Shown: positions 26,171-35,816, counted from the stretch's first letter. The stretch is 64,000 bases of DNA from an uncultured Allomuricauda sp. (GCF_947501165.1 NZ_CANMUU010000004.1:1-64000); one strand, 5' to 3'. Notes: generated by a model not told the origin, from the sequence alone. Translations and numbers: made by a program.

Positions 26171-26809
26171 ATGAATAAGCTTCTTTATTTTACCCTACTA
26201 TTCGTTTCCCTGTGTTTTCTGGCGTGTTCCTCTGACGATTCCGAAGAGGGACTAATAAACCTTCGGGTAAACTATTTTACGCTGGACTGTGAGGGAGCTT
26301 TTCCGACCCAATGCTTGCAAGTTCAGGAAGGTGATCAGATTGGTGGGGATAGTTGGTTCAATTTCTTTGACCCCATTGAGAATTTTGACTTTGAGCCCGG
26401 TTTCATCTACGATTTACGGGTTGAGAGGACCAGAGTTGACAATCCTCCACCCGATGGCTCTTCGTTCAGGTATCAACTTATCCAGATTGTTTCCAGAACA
26501 GAGGTCAGTTGTGCATTTGAAGAACCAGCAACAGACCTGGAATGGCTTCGAATAGAAATTGAAAGAAGGGAATTGAATATAAATGAACAAACCAAATACT
26601 GCTACATTTCACAAGCAGAGTATGAAGGAGAACCCGTCTTCCTGTATTTTGACTGTAACCCGGTAATCAACAAAGTAATTCCAGTTTTTGATTGTTTGGG
26701 GGAATACATAGGTTTTTTGGGAGGTGATGGAATTGACCAAAATGAGTTGTCCAACTTTAAGATAATCTGGCAGCCCGATGATTTTGCTTGCTTTGTCACT
26801 CAAAATTAG
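26171..26809 (+). CDS. Lipoprotein of unknown function, 212 aa
   Basis: A clear lipoprotein signal (FLACSSDDSEE, Cys19) is followed by a 190-residue region without a recognised domain. It contains several cysteines (C33, C42 and later ones) that could form disulphides. The acidic Ser/Asp/Glu run directly after the lipidated Cys resembles the Bacteroidota lipoprotein export signal for surface display. The gene is flanked by unrelated same-strand genes, with a 61-base gap upstream and 116 downstream, so it is probably transcribed alone. Confidence 0.7.
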   Translation: MNKLLYFTLLFVSLCFLACSSDDSEEGLINLRVNYFTLDCEGAFPTQCLQVQEGDQIGGDSWFNFFDPIENFDFEPGFIYDLRVERTRVDNPPPDGSSFRYQLIQIVSRTEVSCAFEEPATDLEWLRIEIERRELNINEQTKYCYISQAEYEGEPVFLYFDCNPVINKVIPVFDCLGEYIGFLGGDGIDQNELSNFKIIWQPDDFACFVTQN

Positions 26810-26850
26810 ACTTGTTCATCTTTTCATAGCGCTTTAGGAATATCCAATCA

Positions 26851-26877
26851 TTGGAACTTTTTTATTGATTATCTTTA
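26851..26877 (+). promoter_or_regulatory. Candidate promoter of the DinB-like gene (TTG-N16-TATCTTTA)
   Basis: TTG at 26851-26853 and TATCTTTA at 26870-26877 are spaced by 16 bases, close to the flavobacterial -33/-7 arrangement; the last base of the -7 box deviates. The ATG follows at 26926. Confidence 0.4.
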
Positions 26878-26925
26878 GAAGTTCCTGAAAATCAGGTAGC
26901 ACTCAACCATTAATTCACTAGCACT

Positions 26926-27447
26926 ATGAAAAAAATTCTAATTCTATTCCTAGGAATGGTTTGTTTTTCCACCATGGCTCAAGAAGACAAACTGGTACAG
27001 CAGACCATTAAAGGAATCTTGACCCAAAACCAAGGCCAAGTAATCCAGCTTGCTGAAGCTTTTTCCGAAGAACAATATGATTGGAGGCCTATGGAAGGAG
27101 TAAATTCTGTGGGAGAAGCCTTGTTGCACGTTGCGGGAGGAAATTACTTCCTAGCTTCAAAGTTAGGGTTTCCACCTCCTGAAGATGTAGATATGATGAA
27201 CTTGGGTAAGATTACAGGAAAAGAAAATATCATTGCAGCCTTAAAGAAATCGAATGAGTTTGTTCTGGACAAAATCACCCAAGTGGAATCTTCCAAATTT
27301 GGTGATGAAGTAGATTTCGGTTTTGCAAAACTGAATACACTTTCCGGCCTCCTCGTTATTATGGAACATAATGGAGAGCACAAAGGGCAATTAATTGCCT
27401 ATGCACGTTCAAATGAAGTTACTCCCCCATGGAGTCAACCGCAATAG
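26926..27447 (+). CDS. DinB family protein, exported
   Basis: The 173-residue protein has a signal peptide (MKKILILFLGMVCFSTMAQ) and a DinB four-helix bundle. The metal-site histidines are visible in GEALLHVAGGNYFL (first helix) and VIMEHNGEHKGQLIAYAR (last helix, two histidines). DinB-like proteins often act as thiol-dependent transferases with low-molecular-weight thiols, but an exported version has no assigned reaction. A terminator follows 9 bases after the stop. Confidence 0.85.
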   Translation: MKKILILFLGMVCFSTMAQEDKLVQQTIKGILTQNQGQVIQLAEAFSEEQYDWRPMEGVNSVGEALLHVAGGNYFLASKLGFPPPEDVDMMNLGKITGKENIIAALKKSNEFVLDKITQVESSKFGDEVDFGFAKLNTLSGLLVIMEHNGEHKGQLIAYARSNEVTPPWSQPQ

Positions 27448-27456
27448 AAAAAAATT

Positions 27457-27482
27457 AAAGCCCCATAATTTGGGGCTTTTTT
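27457..27482. terminator. Bidirectional intrinsic terminator
   Basis: AAAGCCCCA pairs with TGGGGCTTT around a 5-base loop, followed by T on the plus strand and preceded by A tracts. It separates the DinB-like gene from converging rsmG. Confidence 0.88.
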
Positions 27483-27499
27483 ATGAATTTCTTCAAAAA

Positions 27500-28135
27500 T
27501 CAGCTTTTAAACTTCTGCGGTAGATACACCACCTTTTTGGTTTCAAAAAAATCTTCTGAAAAATATTCTTTCAAATCAAAAATCTGAGCCGTATTATAGT
27601 CTTTCAGCTCCTCTGACAAGTCTCCACCCTTCAAATAAAGAATTCCATTTCTGCGCTCATGGGTCGAATTTTTCTTGATTTTACCTTTGGTCCAGTGCAC
27701 AAAAGTCGGCATAGCAGCCACTGCCCTGCTTACAATAAAATCATATTGCCCTTTTATATCTTCAACACGGCTATGGACCGCCTTTACATTTTCCAATTGC
27801 AGACCATCAATAACTTCTTGAACCACTTTAATCTTTTTCCCAATGGCATCCACCAAAGTAAATTGGGTTTCTGGAAATAAAATAGCCAAGGGAATACCAG
27901 GGAATCCCCCTCCAGTACCTACGTCCAAAATTTCCGCTCCTTCATTAAAGGTTTGGATTTTAGCAATTCCCAATGAGTGTAGAACATGTCGCAGGTATAG
28001 TTCATCAATATCTTTTCGAGAAACCACGTTGATTTTGGCATTCCAATCTTGATACAAAGCTTCCAATGCCTCAAAACGACTTTTTTGTGTATCGTCCAGC
28101 ATATCAAAATGTTGGTATATCAAGTCTGCAGTCAT
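27500..28135 (-). CDS. rsmG: 16S rRNA (guanine527-N7)-methyltransferase
   Basis: It methylates G527 of 16S rRNA using SAM. The 211 residues fit the family. Motifs are WNAKINVVSRKDIDELYLRHVLHSL near the N-terminus, the SAM loop ILDVGTGGGFPGIPLAILFP, VDAIGKKIKVV, VKAVHSRVEDI, and DFIVSRAVAAMPTFVHW. It is transcribed away from the desaturase gene and converges with the DinB-like gene across a shared terminator. Confidence 0.96.
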   Translation of the reverse strand: MTADLIYQHFDMLDDTQKSRFEALEALYQDWNAKINVVSRKDIDELYLRHVLHSLGIAKIQTFNEGAEILDVGTGGGFPGIPLAILFPETQFTLVDAIGKKIKVVQEVIDGLQLENVKAVHSRVEDIKGQYDFIVSRAVAAMPTFVHWTKGKIKKNSTHERRNGILYLKGGDLSEELKDYNTAQIFDLKEYFSEDFFETKKVVYLPQKFKS

Positions 28136-28226
28136 TTGTTGTACATGTTAATTTTGGCTAAAATAATACTTTTGCTTTCGCATGCTCGTTTTCCAAATAG
28201 AGATAGTCCGAAGCGGGCATTTTCAT

Positions 28227-28234
28227 TACATTTG
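28227..28234 (+). promoter_or_regulatory. Candidate -7 box of the desaturase gene (TACATTTG)
   Basis: TACATTTG matches TAnnTTTG and ends 14 bases before ATG 28249, giving a very short leader. Confidence 0.5.
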
Positions 28235-28248
28235 TAAAAAACCTTTTT

Positions 28249-29352
28249 ATGGAAAAGAATACCGTACGGTTTTCAAGAAAAGATTCTGCTCAATTTTTCA
28301 GAACGCTTAACAAAAGAGTTAATCAATACTTCAACGACAATAATATAAAGAAGACAGGGAACTGGAAATTACACCTCAAGACGGTGATCATGTTTGCTCT
28401 TTTCTTAACACCCTATTTTTTAGTACTTACTTTAAACCTACCATTCTGGGCATACCTGCTTTTGTCCATAACTATGGGAGTGGGAATGGCCGGAGTAGGC
28501 ATGAATGTAATGCATGATGGTAATCATGGCTCCTATTCCAATAAAAAATGGGTAAACAAACTCATGGGAGGGTCCATCTATATTTTGGCAGGCAATGTAT
28601 ACAACTGGCAGGTACAGCACAATGTACTTCACCATACGTATACCAATATTCACGAGCATGATGAAGATATGGAGGCTGGAAGAGTACTTCGTTTCTCCAA
28701 ACACGCGGAATGGCAAAAGCATCACCGCTTCCAGCATTACTATTCCATTTTCCTATATGGGTTATTGACATTCAACTGGGCGATAACCACAGATTTTCAG
28801 CAAATGTATCGATACATGAAGCGTAAGTTATCCTACGGAAAGCTTCCAAACCCTGTTGCAAATTGGAGTACGTTGGTCATTACAAAAGCCCTTTACTTGA
28901 CCATATGGATTGTTTTACCCTTGATTTTTGCAGAAATCGCTTGGTGGCAGGTGCTTTTAGGGTTTTTCATTATGCATTATGTAGCCGGAGTTATTTTGAG
29001 CGTGATTTTCCAGTTGGCGCATATTGTTGAGGATGCTGAGACTCCACTACCAGATGAAACTGGAAACATGAAAAATACATGGGCTATCCACCAACTTTTT
29101 ACTACGGTAAATTTTGGAACCAGAAACAAAATCATAAACTGGTTTACCGGAGGCTTAAATCACCAGGTTGAGCATCATATATTTCCCAACATAAGCCATG
29201 TTCACTACACAAAAATTTCAAAAATTGTGAAACAGACGGCCAAAGAATTCAATTTGCCTTACAACGAATATAAAACTACTAGAAAAGCTATAATTTCGCA
29301 CTTCAAACACTTGAAGGAGCTGGGAAGAAATCCAGCACTGCAGTACCAATAA
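28249..29352 (+). CDS. Membrane fatty acid desaturase (acyl-lipid/acyl-CoA type)
   Basis: The 367-residue membrane enzyme has the three histidine boxes of the di-iron desaturases: HDGNHGS (about residue 90), HNVLHHTYTNIHEHDED (about 124-140) and HQVEHHIFPNISHVHY (about 305-320). Four hydrophobic helices are visible around residues 45-85 and 165-260. It puts a double bond into membrane acyl chains using O2 and an electron donor; the position of the bond cannot be read from sequence. The aminotransferase gene follows 14 bases later on the same strand. Confidence 0.94.
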   Translation: MEKNTVRFSRKDSAQFFRTLNKRVNQYFNDNNIKKTGNWKLHLKTVIMFALFLTPYFLVLTLNLPFWAYLLLSITMGVGMAGVGMNVMHDGNHGSYSNKKWVNKLMGGSIYILAGNVYNWQVQHNVLHHTYTNIHEHDEDMEAGRVLRFSKHAEWQKHHRFQHYYSIFLYGLLTFNWAITTDFQQMYRYMKRKLSYGKLPNPVANWSTLVITKALYLTIWIVLPLIFAEIAWWQVLLGFFIMHYVAGVILSVIFQLAHIVEDAETPLPDETGNMKNTWAIHQLFTTVNFGTRNKIINWFTGGLNHQVEHHIFPNISHVHYTKISKIVKQTAKEFNLPYNEYKTTRKAIISHFKHLKELGRNPALQYQ

Positions 29353-29366
29353 AATAAAGCGATTTT

Positions 29367-30554
29367 ATGAGTGACCAACTTTCGGATAGAATCAACAGCC
29401 TAGTTCCATCCGCGACTTTGGAAATGGCGGCAAAAGCTAGAGAACTTAGAGCTGAAGGTAAAGATATCATTGGACTAAGTTTAGGTGAACCCGATTTTAA
29501 AACTCCAGATTATATAAGAGAAGCGGCAATACAGGCTGTCAATGATGGCTATAATTCGTACACTCCTGTAGATGGGTATGTTGAGTTAAAAGACGCTATC
29601 ATAACTAAGTTCAAAAGGGACAATGGTATTTCCTACGACCGTTCACAAATTGTGGTTTCAACCGGGGCCAAACAAGCGCTTTACAACGTTGCTCAAGCTT
29701 GTTTAAACAAAGGTGACGAGGTTATTCTACCCTGCCCTTATTGGGTAAGTTATAGTGATATTGTAAAATTGGCAGATGGAGTTCCTGTTGAGGTAAAAAC
29801 CTCAATTGAAAATGATTTTAAAATGACACCTGCTCAGTTAGAAGCCGCTATAACGCCAAAAACCAAAATGCTTTGGTATAGCTCTCCCTGCAATCCAAGT
29901 GGTTCAATTTACAGTAAAGAAGAATTGAGGGCTTTGGCTGACGTGCTTCAAAAGCATCCACAAATTGTAGTTGTAAGTGATGAAATTTATGAGCATATAA
30001 ACTATGGAGTAACAGCGCACGCTTCCATGGGGGCTTTTGAAGATATGTACGATAGAACGGTCACTGTAAATGGTGTGGCAAAAGCTTTTGCCATGACTGG
30101 TTGGCGAATTGGATATATTGGTGCGCCTAAATACATTGCACGAGCTTGCAACAAACTTCAAGGACAGGTAACCAGTGGAGCAAATTGTATAGCTCAAAGA
30201 GCTGTAATTACTGCACTGTTAGAGTCCCCTACCCGCGTACAATACATGGTGGACGAGTTTAAGAATCGAAGAAAACTGATTCTAGAATTACTTAATGACA
30301 TTCCCGGTTTCCATTGCAATGAACCTCAAGGTGCATTCTATGTATATCCTGATGTCAGCTCGTTCTTTGGTAAAACTTTAAATGGGAGACAAATCAACAA
30401 TGCTTCTGACTTTGCCATGTATTTACTCGAAGAGGCCAATGTTGCGACCGTAACCGGTGATGCCTTCGGAAATGGAAACTCGATACGGATTTCTTATGCC
30501 GCCAGTGTGGATGAAATAAAGGAAGCTATTTCAAGAATAGCCGCGGTAGTCTAG
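29367..30554 (+). CDS. Pyridoxal-phosphate aminotransferase, class I (aspartate aminotransferase type)
   Basis: It transfers an amino group between an amino acid and a 2-oxo acid; the Ib aspartate aminotransferase subgroup is most likely. In 395 residues the features are GLSLGEPDFKTPDYI, YTPVDGYVELKDAI, WYSSPCNPSGS with the cofactor-binding Asn, SDEIYEHINYG with the Asp and Tyr that contact PLP, and the Schiff-base lysine in VNGVAKAFAMTGWRIGY. The converging trkH gene ends 14 bases away. Confidence 0.93.
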   Translation: MSDQLSDRINSLVPSATLEMAAKARELRAEGKDIIGLSLGEPDFKTPDYIREAAIQAVNDGYNSYTPVDGYVELKDAIITKFKRDNGISYDRSQIVVSTGAKQALYNVAQACLNKGDEVILPCPYWVSYSDIVKLADGVPVEVKTSIENDFKMTPAQLEAAITPKTKMLWYSSPCNPSGSIYSKEELRALADVLQKHPQIVVVSDEIYEHINYGVTAHASMGAFEDMYDRTVTVNGVAKAFAMTGWRIGYIGAPKYIARACNKLQGQVTSGANCIAQRAVITALLESPTRVQYMVDEFKNRRKLILELLNDIPGFHCNEPQGAFYVYPDVSSFFGKTLNGRQINNASDFAMYLLEEANVATVTGDAFGNGNSIRISYAASVDEIKEAISRIAAVV

Positions 30555-30568
30555 TGCATTCGGTTTTC

Positions 30569-32059
30569 CTACGTTTTTTTCCAAAAGTATGGGGTTAGGA
30601 GTATCAGTACAGTGAAAAGCTCCAATCTTCCCAAAAGCATTAAAAAAGCGCACCACCATTTTCCTGCATTCGGTAAACTATTGTAATTGCTAACGGGATT
30701 AAGGCTTCCGAGTGCAGGGCCAACGTTACCAAGTGATGAGGCCGAACCTCCTATGGCCGAAACAAAATCTAATCCTAAAAATCCCAGTACCAAAGAACCT
30801 ACAATAAAAAGGAGCATGTAGAGTACGAAAAAGGCGATGATATTATAAACTATATGTTCAGTAACAGTCTTATTATTATACCGAACAGGAATAATAGCAT
30901 TGGTATGTAGTGTACGCTTGAATTCGAGAAGACCATTTTTAATAATCAGCAAGTGGCGCATTACCTTAATACCTCCTGCTGTTGAACCAGCGGAGCCCCC
31001 CAAAAACATGATTCCAAAGAAAAATACCGTCAAGAATGGCGTCCAACTAGTAAAATCGGCAGTAACAAACCCAGTTGTAGTTACTACTGCAATCACTTGA
31101 AATAATCCGTGCCTAAAGGCACTTTCCGCTTCGCCCCAAACCATGGGATGAAAATCTGAAACAGGAACATTTGCTTTGAAATAAACTACTAAGCCCACTA
31201 TCAAAGTAAATAGAACTACAAAACTGCTGTAATATTTGAACTCCTCATCCTTAAGAATACGTTGCACTTTTCCGGTAAAGGCAAAATAACTCAGAACAAA
31301 ATTGCTCCCCGCCAAGAACATAAAAAGAATAATGATATACTGAATCAACGGTTCATGGTTCCAAAAAGCCACACTCGCATTTTTAGTGGAAAAACCTCCC
31401 GTGGACAAGGTGGCCAAACTATGGTTAATAGCATCAAAAAAGGACATCCCCGCAAGTTTCAACAAAATGGTTTCTGCTGCGGTATACCCTACGTAAATAA
31501 GCCACAATCTTTTCGCCGTATCCGTAATTCGTGGATGCAGCTTATCACCCCCAGGGCCAGGAGCCTCAGCCGCAAATAATTGCATTCCACCTATTCCCAA
31601 CAATGGTAAAATGGCTATGGCCAGGACAATAATTCCCATTCCACCAATCCAATGGGTAAGGCTGCGCCAGAGCAGGATACCTTTAGGTAACGACTCAATA
31701 TCATCTAAAATAGAAGCACCAGTTGTGGTATATCCAGAAATAGTTTCAAAAAAGGCATTGGTAACTGTGGGTATGGCTCCAGAAAAAATATAGGGTAAAG
31801 ATCCTGAAAGGGACATCACAATCCATCCCAAGGTCACAACTATATATCCTTCCTTCCGCTTTACCTCTTTCTTATGGCCACGCGTATAGAACATGGCCAT
31901 AACCCCAAAAAGCATGGTTACAATGGCAGCCAAAGTGATATCAAGAGTGGCCCCATCCTTATATATACCACTTGCAAAAGCCGCCAGAAGCATAAAGGAG
32001 CCATTGCATAAAAGCAAAAGACCCATGATATGTACAATGATTCTAGTATTGAGACCCAT
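30569..32059 (-). CDS. trkH: Trk-type potassium uptake protein, membrane subunit
   Basis: The 496-residue membrane protein has eight or more helices and the four P-loops of the TrkH/KtrB superfamily, each with the filter glycine: YTTTGASI, LSTGGFSTKN, TTTGFVTADF and SSLGNVGPAL. It imports K+ and works with the TrkA gating subunit encoded immediately upstream; the trkA stop and trkH start overlap by one base (TAATG). Confidence 0.96.
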   Translation of the reverse strand: MGLNTRIIVHIMGLLLLCNGSFMLLAAFASGIYKDGATLDITLAAIVTMLFGVMAMFYTRGHKKEVKRKEGYIVVTLGWIVMSLSGSLPYIFSGAIPTVTNAFFETISGYTTTGASILDDIESLPKGILLWRSLTHWIGGMGIIVLAIAILPLLGIGGMQLFAAEAPGPGGDKLHPRITDTAKRLWLIYVGYTAAETILLKLAGMSFFDAINHSLATLSTGGFSTKNASVAFWNHEPLIQYIIILFMFLAGSNFVLSYFAFTGKVQRILKDEEFKYYSSFVVLFTLIVGLVVYFKANVPVSDFHPMVWGEAESAFRHGLFQVIAVVTTTGFVTADFTSWTPFLTVFFFGIMFLGGSAGSTAGGIKVMRHLLIIKNGLLEFKRTLHTNAIIPVRYNNKTVTEHIVYNIIAFFVLYMLLFIVGSLVLGFLGLDFVSAIGGSASSLGNVGPALGSLNPVSNYNSLPNAGKWWCAFLMLLGRLELFTVLILLTPYFWKKT

Positions 32060-33408
32060 TACAGGAACAGCTTTTCAATGCGGGAGATAGCCTTGGGTTT
32101 TGAACACACTACTACACGGTCGCCTTCCATTATTCTAAAATCTCCCAAAGCAATGATGCCCTTACCATCGCGGATGACACCACCAATAATGGCTTCGCGC
32201 GGAAAGTTAAGCTCACGAATTATCTCTCCATTGACCAAAGAATTTGCTTTCACTTCAAATTCAAGAATTTCCGCAGTCAAATTATTCAAACGAGTCACTG
32301 CAAGAACCTCACCCCTACGGATATACCTAAATATATTGTTGGCAGCCAATAGTTTTTTATTTATTAAGGTATCCACTCCAATAGAATGTGAAAGTTGGAA
32401 GTAGTCCATATTTTCAACCAAAGCAATGGTTTTCTTTATATTCTTGGATTTGGCCACCAAGCAGGACATGATGTTGGTTTCTGAATTTCCCGTTACAGCA
32501 ATAAATGCATCCATAGATTCCAGACTTTCCTCTTCCAAAAGTTCCACGTTTCTTCCATCTCCATTTATTACCAGCGCATGAGGGATATCATCAGCAATGT
32601 CATAGGCTTTCTCCTTATCCTTTTCAATAAGTTTTACATTGAATTTATTGGCGCAGAGATCTCGTGCTGTTTTATATCCAACCTTGCTACCGCCAAGTAT
32701 CATCACGTTTTTTATATCTCGCTTCTGCATACCGGTGAGCTTATAGAGCTCATCAACCCCTCCTGCGGAAGTGATAAAATAGACCTGATCCCCTTCCTTA
32801 AATACGGTATCTCCTCTAGGAATTACTGTGAACTGAGTTCCCATTCGTTGTAAAGCAATGGGCATGAAATGCAGTTCTGGGAAAATTGTGGCCGCCTCTT
32901 TTACCATTTTTCCAACAAATGGGGCAGATTTGGGAAGAAAGACCCCAATCATGGTTAATAGACCTTCTTCAAATTCGTAGGTATCATTAAACGCAGATTG
33001 ATTAAGAAGTAATTGGATTTCCGTTGCTGCCAATTCTTCGGGGGATATCAATTCATCAATCCCCAACTCATCAAACTTGATTAAATCCTTGTTGTCAACG
33101 AATTCTGTATTTGAGATACGAGCTATGGTCCTTTCACATCCAAGTTGTTTTGCCAAAAGACAAAGTGTCAAATTCGTAGTCTCAGAGGCGGTGACCCCTA
33201 TTACCAAATCTGAACTTTCTACCCAGGCTTCCTTAAGAACCTCAATGGATGTGGCATCACCACGAAGTACTCGAATATCCAGATGATTATCCGCATACGC
33301 CAGACTTTCTTTATCCGTATCAATCAAAGTGATATCCTGAGCTTCATAAGACAATAGTTTTGCCAAATGAAAGCCAACCTCACCGGCTCCCGCAATAATA
33401 ATCTTCAT
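32059..33408 (-). CDS. trkA: Trk system potassium transporter, NAD-binding regulatory subunit
   Basis: The 449-residue cytoplasmic protein has two RCK repeats. The first starts MKIIIAGAGEVGFHLAKLLS with the Rossmann glycines and has LIDTDKESL; the second has NVMILGGSKVGYKTARDL and LIEKDKEKAYDIAD. Each half ends in a TrkA-C regulatory domain, the second with GEIIRELNFPREAIIGGVIRDG. It gates TrkH in response to nucleotide binding. It is the first gene of the trkAH unit, translationally coupled by a one-base overlap. Confidence 0.96.
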   Translation of the reverse strand: MKIIIAGAGEVGFHLAKLLSYEAQDITLIDTDKESLAYADNHLDIRVLRGDATSIEVLKEAWVESSDLVIGVTASETTNLTLCLLAKQLGCERTIARISNTEFVDNKDLIKFDELGIDELISPEELAATEIQLLLNQSAFNDTYEFEEGLLTMIGVFLPKSAPFVGKMVKEAATIFPELHFMPIALQRMGTQFTVIPRGDTVFKEGDQVYFITSAGGVDELYKLTGMQKRDIKNVMILGGSKVGYKTARDLCANKFNVKLIEKDKEKAYDIADDIPHALVINGDGRNVELLEEESLESMDAFIAVTGNSETNIMSCLVAKSKNIKKTIALVENMDYFQLSHSIGVDTLINKKLLAANNIFRYIRRGEVLAVTRLNNLTAEILEFEVKANSLVNGEIIRELNFPREAIIGGVIRDGKGIIALGDFRIMEGDRVVVCSKPKAISRIEKLFL

Positions 33409-33575
33409 CGGTTGGAAAAAACTGTTTTTCTAAATAGATTCTATTGTTCGCTATGCTGTAAAAACTGTATAGTCTACAATCCAAAGGGTTAGTACCTCGC
33501 ATGTGATGGAAAGATTTCCTATTTCCGGGTCAAAATTACACAAATATTTTATACTCCTTCCATATACCGAAGTTG

Positions 33576-33583
33576 TATATTTG
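33576..33583 (+). promoter_or_regulatory. Candidate -7 box of ubiE (TATATTTG)
   Basis: TATATTTG ends 16 bases before ATG 33600. The longer frame opening at 33573 would start inside this box, so 33600 is preferred. Confidence 0.5.
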
Positions 33584-33599
33584 CGCGCAAATTGCTGTT

Positions 33600-34328
33600 A
33601 TGCCAAAGAAAGTCAACCCTTACAAAGATTCCGAGCTCGGAAAAAAAGAACAGGTTCGACAAATGTTCGACACCATTTCCGGGAGTTATGATGGACTTAA
33701 TCGAGTCATTTCTTTTGGAATAGATGTAAAATGGAGAAAAAAAGTAGTAAAACTGGTTGGAAACAAATCTCCAAAAACCGTAATGGACATAGCAACAGGA
33801 ACAGGTGATTTAGCCATTGCATTGGCTAAAACAGGAGCAGAAAAAGTTGTTGGTTTGGATATTTCTCCCGGCATGCTTGAGGTAGGAAAGAAAAAAGTTT
33901 CTAAAAAGAATCTGGACAGCACTATTGATATGGTTATTGGCGATAGTGAAAATTTAGCCTTTGAAGACAATACATTTGATGCAATAACCGTAGCTTTTGG
34001 GGTAAGAAATTTTGAAAACCTTGAAAAAGGCCTTCACGAAATACACAGAGTATTGAGGCCTGGGGGACAATTGGTTGTTTTGGAAACATCAGTACCCACT
34101 AAATTCCCATTTAAACAAGGATATTCTTTTTACACAAAATATATTCTGCCCAGTATAGGGAAGTTATTCTCAAAAGACCGTTCTGCATACAAATACCTTA
34201 GCGAATCTGCCTCTGTTTTTCCTCATGGGCTCGCTTTCAACAATATTTTGGCCAAAATTGGGTTTATAGGAGTAGAGAACATGCCCCAAACATTTGGGGT
34301 GGCATCCATTTATGTGGCGACAAAATAA
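33600..34328 (+). CDS. ubiE: Demethylmenaquinone methyltransferase (UbiE/COQ5 family)
   Basis: It performs the last C-methylation of menaquinone synthesis. From ATG 33600 the 242-residue protein has [20 protein letters not shown], the SAM loop [51 protein letters not shown], and [18 protein letters not shown]. The substrate is assigned as demethylmenaquinone because Bacteroidota respire with menaquinone. porT follows 4 bases after the stop; ubiE-porT pairing is a familiar arrangement in flavobacteria. Confidence 0.94.
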   Translation: MPKKVNPYKDSELGKKEQVRQMFDTISGSYDGLNRVISFGIDVKWRKKVVKLVGNKSPKTVMDIATGTGDLAIALAKTGAEKVVGLDISPGMLEVGKKKVSKKNLDSTIDMVIGDSENLAFEDNTFDAITVAFGVRNFENLEKGLHEIHRVLRPGGQLVVLETSVPTKFPFKQGYSFYTKYILPSIGKLFSKDRSAYKYLSESASVFPHGLAFNNILAKIGFIGVENMPQTFGVASIYVATK

Positions 34329-34332
34329 TTGA

Positions 34333-35031
34333 ATGAAAAAAATCGTATCTCCTCTTTTCCTCTGTCTCTTTTTGAGCACGGGAGCGTTGGCTCAATTCGC
34401 AAAAGACCCAGTGCTAAACATTCAAAATGAAGATTTGAAGCCTTTAAACTTTGGATATTACCTTGGCTTCAATCAATATGACTTTCAGTTTAAGTATGAA
34501 AATGACATAGGACAGGACGTTTTGGTGGATACCAGTTTTGGGTTCAATGTAGGTGTTATAGGTGAACTAAGAATTAATGAGTTTATGGATGTCCGTTTTG
34601 AACCTGGACTTTTGTACACACAAAGGATACTTGGATTTCCTGGATTCACGTCTGAACAGGATGCTCTGCGAGAGGTTAGGTCCACATATATACGGTTTCC
34701 CTTATTACTTAAAGTCAGTACAAAACGATTCAATAATTTTAAACCATTTGTTGTTGGAGGGTTATATACATCTTTAAATCTTGGTGCTAAAGAAGATAGC
34801 TTGGACGATAACAGCAGTGGGGAATTCCGCATGAAGCAAAATGTATATGGCTATGAACTGGGATTCGGTATTGACTTTTATACGGAATACTTCAAATTTT
34901 CACCTTCCATTAGAGGTGTGTTTGCTTTGACCGATGAACTTATCCCAGATAATGACCCCAATAGTCCATGGACAGGAAACATCAATGCCATGCGTACCAG
35001 AGGCATCTTCATTAATTTTACTTTTGAGTAG
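34333..35031 (+). CDS. porT: PorT family outer membrane beta-barrel protein (T9SS)
   Basis: The 232-residue protein has a signal peptide (ending GALAQ) and alternating beta-barrel strands to the C-terminal aromatic-rich RGIFINFTFE. Segments such as NFGYYLGFNQYDF, GELRINEFMDVRFEPGLLYTQR, TYIRFPLLLKVS and FKPFVVGGLYTSLNLG match PorT/SprT, an outer-membrane component needed for T9SS and gliding. It follows ubiE by 4 bases. A general PorT-like barrel is the alternative call, but the ubiE linkage favours the T9SS protein. Confidence 0.87.
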   Translation: MKKIVSPLFLCLFLSTGALAQFAKDPVLNIQNEDLKPLNFGYYLGFNQYDFQFKYENDIGQDVLVDTSFGFNVGVIGELRINEFMDVRFEPGLLYTQRILGFPGFTSEQDALREVRSTYIRFPLLLKVSTKRFNNFKPFVVGGLYTSLNLGAKEDSLDDNSSGEFRMKQNVYGYELGFGIDFYTEYFKFSPSIRGVFALTDELIPDNDPNSPWTGNINAMRTRGIFINFTFE

Positions 35032-35046
35032 AGATTTTCTAAAGAC

Positions 35047-35772
35047 TCAACCTCTTTTAATTTCGCTAAGCAAAATAGCAGTTGCTGAAGCCACATTCAA
35101 GCTTTCTGTTGTGGTTTCTCCAAATTGAGGAATACCTATACGATGTGTAACTTTGTCCTCTATGGCTTTTGATATCCCATTCGCCTCGTTCCCCAGTATT
35201 AGAATACCACTTCCTGAAAAAGATGCTTTATATAAAGAATTTCCGTCCATAAACGCCCCAACTTTAGGAGTTGAGGGATGTTTTTCAAAAAAATCCACCA
35301 AATCCAAATAGCGGATATCTACCCTAGCAATAGACCCCATCGTGGCCTGAAGTACTTTAGGATTATAACAGTCCACGGTATCCTTAGAACAAATTATATG
35401 TTTTATATCGAACCAGTCGCACAATCTTATTATTGTACCTAAGTTCCCTGGATCACGAATCGCATCCAAGGCAACTACCCAACCTTCCAAGGAAAAATCC
35501 ATCAATTCTGGTATATGAAAAACACCAACAACCCCACTTGGATTACTTTGTCCACTCATTTGGACAATAACTTTAGAGGAAACCAAAACAGCTAAATCTC
35601 CCAAATCAGTTTTATAACTTTCTTGATCTACAAAGATTCCAAAGGTCTTCAATTCCGATTTCAATATTTCACGAACAGTCTTTAAGCCTTCAACTACAAA
35701 TAATCCTTGTTGATTTCGGTACTTTTTTTGCTGTAAGCTTCTAACTAGTTTAATTTGGTTTTTGGTAACCAT
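35047..35772 (-). CDS. TrmH/SpoU family RNA 2'-O-methyltransferase
   Basis: The 241-residue SPOUT methyltransferase has an N-terminal substrate-binding domain, residues 1-90 (IKLVRSLQQKKYRNQQGLFVVEG). The knotted catalytic domain follows: LDAIRDPGNLGTIIRLCDWF (motif 1), ILILGNEANGIS (motif 2) and IPQFGETTTESLNVASATAILLSE (motif 3, SLNV). It methylates ribose in rRNA or tRNA; the exact nucleotide cannot be told. It converges with porT and diverges from the TamL-like gene within a few dozen bases. Confidence 0.93.
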   Translation of the reverse strand: MVTKNQIKLVRSLQQKKYRNQQGLFVVEGLKTVREILKSELKTFGIFVDQESYKTDLGDLAVLVSSKVIVQMSGQSNPSGVVGVFHIPELMDFSLEGWVVALDAIRDPGNLGTIIRLCDWFDIKHIICSKDTVDCYNPKVLQATMGSIARVDIRYLDLVDFFEKHPSTPKVGAFMDGNSLYKASFSGSGILILGNEANGISKAIEDKVTHRIGIPQFGETTTESLNVASATAILLSEIKRG

Positions 35773-35781
35773 CTAAATCGT

Positions 35782-35789
35782 TAATTTTG
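35782..35789 (+). promoter_or_regulatory. Candidate -7 box of the tamL-like gene (TAATTTTG)
   Basis: TAATTTTG matches TAnnTTTG, 27 bases before ATG 35817 and 6 before ATG 35796. The frame opening at 35787 overlaps the box, arguing against that start. Confidence 0.45.
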
Positions 35790-35816
35790 ACGCCTATGAA
35801 GGTTCTTGTCCATGGA

